A stretch of 8,110 nt of DNA, taken from an uncultured Streptococcus sp. Its GTDB lineage: Bacteria; Bacillota; Bacilli; Lactobacillales; Streptococcaceae. Where the stretch lies: NCBI GenBank assembly GCA_934216185.1, contig CAKQBM010000084.1:1-8110 (forward strand), in the 5' to 3' direction. Both the position numbers and the translations under genes were made by a program. Shown here piece by piece: positions 5,057 through 8,110 of this stretch; the first letter of the stretch is position 1, and every line of letters starts with the position of its first letter. The notes below the pieces were generated by a model. The model was not told where the DNA came from. It saw only the letters and a list, made by a program, of their open reading frames with translations, and did no database searches.

Positions 5057-5078
5057 TAAAAATTTGATAAAAATTTGA
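5046..5078 (+). repeat. Three perfect 11-bp tandem repeats abutting the yitT-like -10
   Basis: The unit TAAAAATTTGA occurs three times without a mismatch (5046-5056, 5057-5067, 5068-5078). The period is close to one helical turn, so the A-tracts are in phase and should bend the DNA. The array replaces a recognisable -35 and directly joins the TATAAT at 5079. Confidence 0.9.
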
Positions 5079-5084
5079 TATAAT
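5076..5084 (+). promoter_or_regulatory. Extended -10 promoter of the yitT-like gene
   Basis: TGATATAAT at 5076-5084, with the phased A-tract array directly upstream. Transcription would begin near 5091, giving a leader of about 19 nt that contains only the AGAGGTG ribosome-binding site. Confidence 0.75.
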
Positions 5085-5109
5085 CAACTTATAAGAAAAG
5101 AGGTGTCCT

Positions 5110-5958
5110 ATGATTAAAAAAATCTATCCCATTTTAACTATTTTACTAGGTGCTGGCATTTATGCTTTTGCTCTAACCTATTTTGTAGTTCCCCATCATC
5201 TCTTCGAAGGAGGGGCGACAGGTATTACCCTTATCACCTTTTATCTTTTTAAAATTCCTGTTTCTCTCATGAACCTGCTGATTAACATTCCCCTTTTCAT
5301 CCTAGCTTGGAAAATCTTTGGAGCCAAATCCCTCTATTCTAGTTTACTAGGAACCTTGGCTTTATCTGCATGGCTAGCTTTTTTTGAGCGTATTCCCCTT
5401 CATATTGATCTTCAAGGTGATTTACTAATTACTGCCCTTATATCTGGAATTCTATTAGGAATTGGTCTTGGAATTATCTTTAACGCTGGAGGTACAACGG
5501 GTGGAACTGATATTCTAGCTCGTATCCTCAACAAATACACTCATTTCTCCATGGGAAAACTGCTTTTTATCTTAGATTTTTGTATTCTCATGCTCATTCT
5601 CCTTATTTTTAAGGATTTGAGATTGGTTACTTACACTCTGCTCTTTACTTTCATTGTATCCCGAGTGATTGATTTGATTGGGGAAGGAGGATACGCAGGT
5701 AAAGGATTTATGATTATTACCAAACGTCCTGACCAACTTGCTAAGGCTATTAATGATGACCTAGGAAGAGGCGTTACTTTTATTTCTGGTCAAGGCTACT
5801 ATAGTAAAGAAAATTTGAAAATCATTTACTGTATTGTCGGTAGAAATGAGATTGTGAAAATGAAAGAAATGATTCATCGAATCGATCCTCAAGCCTTTAT
5901 CACTATTACAGAAGCCCACGAAATCCTTGGAGAAGGCTTCACCTTTGAAAAAGAATAA
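5110..5958 (+). CDS. YitT family membrane protein (DUF161 plus DUF2179)
   Basis: A 282-aa integral membrane protein. AGAGGTG (5099-5105) precedes the ATG by four bases. The N-terminal two thirds contain about five to six hydrophobic segments (roughly residues 6-28, 46-67, 75-95, 103-127, 146-167, 169-190), with the Gly-rich family motif NAGGTTGGTDILARI at about 125-139. From about residue 205 a soluble, probably cytoplasmic domain (ISGQGYYSKENLKIIYCIVGRNEI) matches the DUF2179 module usual in this family. The transported substrate or cellular role of YitT proteins is not established, and none is proposed here. The gene is divergent from degV, shares the repeat-rich intergenic region with it, and is followed at once by a bidirectional terminator, so it is a single-gene unit. 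Confidence 0.9.
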   Translation: MIKKIYPILTILLGAGIYAFALTYFVVPHHLFEGGATGITLITFYLFKIPVSLMNLLINIPLFILAWKIFGAKSLYSSLLGTLALSAWLAFFERIPLHIDLQGDLLITALISGILLGIGLGIIFNAGGTTGGTDILARILNKYTHFSMGKLLFILDFCILMLILLIFKDLRLVTYTLLFTFIVSRVIDLIGEGGYAGKGFMIITKRPDQLAKAINDDLGRGVTFISGQGYYSKENLKIIYCIVGRNEIVKMKEMIHRIDPQAFITITEAHEILGEGFTFEKE

Positions 5959-6034
5959 AAAGAGGTAATGTCGTGACCTCAGAAGTTAGACTAAATCATC
6001 TATCTTTCAGGTCACATACAACCTCTTTTTTGTT
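5957..6034. terminator. Bidirectional terminator between yitT-like gene and ribF
   Basis: Outer arms AAAAAGAGGT (5957-5966) and ACCTCTTTTT (6021-6030) and inner arms GTGACCT (5973-5979) and AGGTCAC (6009-6015) form a two-part stem with a 29-nt loop. T-runs follow on both strands. It starts within the yitT-like stop codon and ends 16 bp from the ribF stop codon. Confidence 0.85.
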
Positions 6035-6045
6035 TTCTCAAGCTC

Positions 6046-6963
6046 TTAAGACCAATTCCGAGCTACTTCTTCATCAGCCTTTAACTGATCCACTAATTGG
6101 TCAACTAAGTCAAATTTGGTCATATCTCGAATGCGATCAAGCCAATAAACCATGACGGTTTCCCCATAAATATCTTGATTAAAATCAAAAATATTGACTT
6201 CAAAACGTGCTTCTTCTCCATCAAAGGTCACATTTTTCCCGACACTAGCCATAGCACGATACTTCTGCCTTTGAATCTCAACATCAACGACATAAACGCC
6301 ATCTGCTGGCATATAAGTACGATCTAAAAGCACCAAATTAGCTGTTGGATAACCAATCGTACGACCACGAGCATTGCCATGAACCACCATCCCTCTTGAT
6401 GGAAGCGGTGCCCCCAAAAGTTCTCCTGCTTCTTTCACATTTCCATCTAAAATAGCTTGACGGATACGAGTTGAACTAATCTTTCCTTTCTCATCTTCTA
6501 CAGGTGGAACAATGATAACTTCTCCATCAAAGTAATCCTTTAAGTCTTCTGCCGTTTTTTGGTCAGAACCAAATGTATAATCAAAACCTGCAACAATAAT
6601 TTTGGCATTCATAGCCTTGATATAAGTTGCAAAAAATTCTTCTGCCGTGAGACTAGCGAATTGACTACTAAAATCAAGGAGATATAATTCTTCTACGCCT
6701 TCACGCTTTAGTTTCCTCTCACGTTCAGCAGGGTTCAAAATATGTAAAAACAAATCAGGATGATAGGGCTCTAAAGCGATTTTTGGAGATTCATTAAAGG
6801 TCATAACGACGATAGGTAATAAATCTTTTCTCGCAGCCTTATTGGCAACACGAAATAATTCTTGATGCCCCTTGTGTATACCATCAAAATAGCCAAGAAC
6901 AACGACTGAATCAGATGGTGTGCCAATATCTTTTTGGTTTTTTATAGGAATAGTAATAATCAT
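6046..6963 (-). CDS. ribF: Bifunctional riboflavin kinase / FAD synthetase
   Basis: A 305-aa enzyme that phosphorylates riboflavin to FMN and adenylylates FMN to FAD in the cytoplasm. The N-terminal FAD synthetase domain shows GYFDGIHKGHQ (24-34), AGFDYTFG (125-132) and ISSTRIR (162-168). The C-terminal kinase domain (from about 185) shows GNARGRTIGYPTANL (196-210) and FEVNIFDF (254-261) with the likely catalytic acid Glu255. Both domains look complete. The ATG at 6963 is the only plausible start: an in-frame TGA lies just upstream and no other start precedes the GYFDG motif. There is no Shine-Dalgarno, and the promoter -10 lies six bases before the ATG, so the mRNA is probably leaderless. 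It converges on the yitT-like gene with a shared terminator. Confidence 0.96.
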   Translation of the reverse strand: MIITIPIKNQKDIGTPSDSVVVLGYFDGIHKGHQELFRVANKAARKDLLPIVVMTFNESPKIALEPYHPDLFLHILNPAERERKLKREGVEELYLLDFSSQFASLTAEEFFATYIKAMNAKIIVAGFDYTFGSDQKTAEDLKDYFDGEVIIVPPVEDEKGKISSTRIRQAILDGNVKEAGELLGAPLPSRGMVVHGNARGRTIGYPTANLVLLDRTYMPADGVYVVDVEIQRQKYRAMASVGKNVTFDGEEARFEVNIFDFNQDIYGETVMVYWLDRIRDMTKFDLVDQLVDQLKADEEVARNWS

Positions 6964-6969
6964 AAAATA

Positions 6970-6978
6970 ATTATATCA
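6970..6978 (-). promoter_or_regulatory. Extended -10 promoter giving a leaderless ribF transcript
   Basis: TGATATAAT on the minus strand (6978-6970) leaves six bases before the ribF ATG at 6963, so the expected first transcribed base is the A of ATG. The -35 position (6998-6993, TCCAGA) is poor. A small dyad, ATAGC / GCTAT (6978-6991), overlaps the upstream edge. Confidence 0.65.
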
Positions 6979-7161
6979 TAGCGATAGCTATTTCTGGAAC
7001 AGAAAATCTGAAATGTCGTTTTTTTCACCTGAAGTGTACTATTTTAGAAGAATTATGTTTTTAAAATCGTAATAAAGACCAAGAGATAGAGATAAGAATC
7101 TTAAAATCAGAAAAACACATCATATAAGCTAGTTAAAACTTGATACAATGCGTTTTATTAT
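6979..7161. other. Intergenic stretch upstream of ribF with no recognised gene
   Basis: Between the ribF promoter and the map terminator I see no frame with a ribosome-binding site, no tRNA and no terminator. TTCTG / CAGAA arms (6992-7004) make only a short dyad, and the rest is AT-rich without clear structure. Confidence 0.5.
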
Positions 7162-7210
7162 AAAAAGATCTACTGGATTTTTTATCAAAATAAACTTCCA
7201 GCAGTCTTTT
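7162..7210 (-). terminator. map terminator
   Basis: In minus orientation the arm at 7210-7197 (AAAAGACTGCTGGA) pairs with the arm at 7177-7163 (TCCAGTAGATCTTTT), with one bulged base and one wobble, and the stem ends in a T-run. It begins ten bases past the map stop codon. Confidence 0.8.
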
Positions 7211-7219
7211 CACTTTTTA

Positions 7220-8080
7220 TTAATAAGTTCCTTCTTCACCTTGACTAGTCAAGATAACAGGTCCATCTTTCGTAATCACGAATTGGTGTTCATATTGGCA
7301 AGATAGGCCACCATCAATGGTCTTATGGGCCCAGCCGGTCTTCATATCTGTATCAATTTCCCAGTCACCTGTATTGATCATTGGTTCAATAGTCAAGACC
7401 ATTCCTTCACGGAGACGAAGCCCACGACCTGCAATACCATAGTTAGGAACCATTGGTTCTTCATGCATAGTTGGACCAACACCATGACCAACCAAATCAC
7501 GCACTACACCGTAACCACGACTTTCAGCATATTCTTGAATAGCTGCACCGATATCACCGATACGATTTCCAACAACAGCTTGTTCAATCCCCTTGTACAT
7601 AGCTTCTTTAGTTATATCCATCAGATTTTTCACTTCTTCGGACGGTGTACCAACAGCATAAGCCCAACATGAGTCTGCAAGACCACCAGAATAGCTCTGA
7701 GTGTATTTCTTCATTTGCTCAACATTGTTGAAGTTTAATTTTGAGACATTCAAATCAGATTTGGCAATTGGACCTCCCAAAACCATGTCAACCTTGAGCA
7801 AATCACCATCTTTCAAAATATAGTGACGAGGGAAGGCATGAGCTACTTCATCGTTAAGAGAGCAACAGGTAGCATAAGGATAGTCCATCATGGCACCGTC
7901 AACCCCAATCTGAAGCGGAAGGAAATTTTCTTCCTTACAACGACGGCGAACGTATTCTTCAACTTCCCACATATCTAGGCCAGGCTTAATCAAATCACGT
8001 AAGCCGATATGAATACTTGCTAGAAAATCACCGGCCTTATCCATAGCTTCGATTTCACGAGCTGATTTTAATGTTATCAT
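7220..8080 (-). CDS. map: Type I methionine aminopeptidase with streptococcal insert
   Basis: A 286-aa cytoplasmic metalloprotease that removes the initiator Met from new proteins. AGGAG (8086-8090) lies five bases upstream of the ATG. Metal ligands are in place: Asp98 (KVDMV), Asp136 (LADSCW), His199 (VGHGVG), Glu232 (TIEPM) and Glu264 (YEHQF); the substrate-contacting His81 and His206 are also present. The two Asp ligands are 38 residues apart, not the usual 11. This equals the 27-residue insertion described for the pneumococcal enzyme and lies at about 108-134. There is no N-terminal extension. The window ends 30 bases upstream of the start, so its promoter and partner genes are mostly unseen. 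A terminator follows directly, so ribF is a separate unit. Confidence 0.97.
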   Translation of the reverse strand: MITLKSAREIEAMDKAGDFLASIHIGLRDLIKPGLDMWEVEEYVRRRCKEENFLPLQIGVDGAMMDYPYATCCSLNDEVAHAFPRHYILKDGDLLKVDMVLGGPIAKSDLNVSKLNFNNVEQMKKYTQSYSGGLADSCWAYAVGTPSEEVKNLMDITKEAMYKGIEQAVVGNRIGDIGAAIQEYAESRGYGVVRDLVGHGVGPTMHEEPMVPNYGIAGRGLRLREGMVLTIEPMINTGDWEIDTDMKTGWAHKTIDGGLSCQYEHQFVITKDGPVILTSQGEEGTY

Positions 8081-8110
8081 CTTTTCTCCTAGTTTCTAAT
8101 TAATTTTAAC

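Noticed and set aside
5034..5078. TTTGA/TCAAA motifs read as binding sites for the fatty-acid regulator FabT next to a FakB-like gene
   Set aside because: Attractive from gene context, but the arrangement does not clearly match a FabT palindrome; left as an unnamed dyad.
5973..6155. Plus-strand frame starting with GTG inside the terminator
   Set aside because: It lies within the bidirectional terminator and antisense to the end of ribF, with no ribosome-binding site.
3685..7149. CTTGATACAAT present at 3685-3695 and again at 7139-7149, considered as an element boundary repeat
   Set aside because: Only 11 AT-rich bases, and everything between is ordinary core chromosome with intact genes, so it is most likely chance.
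1..8110. CRISPR arrays, tRNA or rRNA genes, insertion sequences, BOX or RUP repeats
   Set aside because: No spaced repeat array, cloverleaf, transposase frame or recognised streptococcal dispersed repeat was seen.

Overview
The window looks like chromosome from a mitis-group Streptococcus (S. pneumoniae, S. mitis, S. oralis or a close relative). The evidence is low GC, consensus sigma-A promoters with frequent extended -10 (TGNTATAAT) elements, a 91-aa streptococcal-type HU, and a type I methionine aminopeptidase carrying the 27-residue insert between its two metal-binding aspartates that is known from pneumococcus. Species cannot be fixed from the sequence alone.

Positions 1 to about 3650 are the integrase end of an integrated mobile element (prophage, satellite or ICE-like) whose body lies beyond the left edge. 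It holds a divergent genetic switch: a leftward consensus promoter driving a 47-aa ORF (9-152), and a rightward promoter driving a self-cleaving S24-type repressor (312-1124). Candidate operators sit inside both promoters. Directly behind the repressor, and probably co-transcribed, is a 297-aa MazF/PemK-like protein (1154-2047). Its MazF fold seems to be split by a long helical insert, and the usual catalytic Arg is replaced by His. A 437-bp non-coding stretch (2048-2484) follows. It is packed with two promoter-plus-hairpin units (candidate small RNAs or an attenuated leader), a 17-bp direct repeat and two more hairpins. A 380-aa tyrosine recombinase (2485-3627) comes next, ending against tandem TTTTGCCCC repeats and the hup terminator. 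The element therefore probably uses the 3' side of hup as its attachment site.

Positions about 3658-8110 are core chromosome: hup (HU), a DegV/FakB-type fatty-acid-binding protein, a divergent YitT-family membrane protein, then ribF (FMN/FAD synthesis) and map (methionine aminopeptidase), each with its own promoter and/or terminator. The degV-yitT intergenic region has three perfect 11-bp repeats abutting an extended -10. ribF appears to be leaderless: its -10 lies six bases before the only possible start codon.

The least ordinary part is the repressor / split MazF-like / structured RNA / integrase block, a lysogeny module in which a MazF-like protein without a visible antitoxin sits in the repressor operon. 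I cannot show that it is a new system. The concrete oddities are the split fold, the Arg-to-His change and the two small transcription units.
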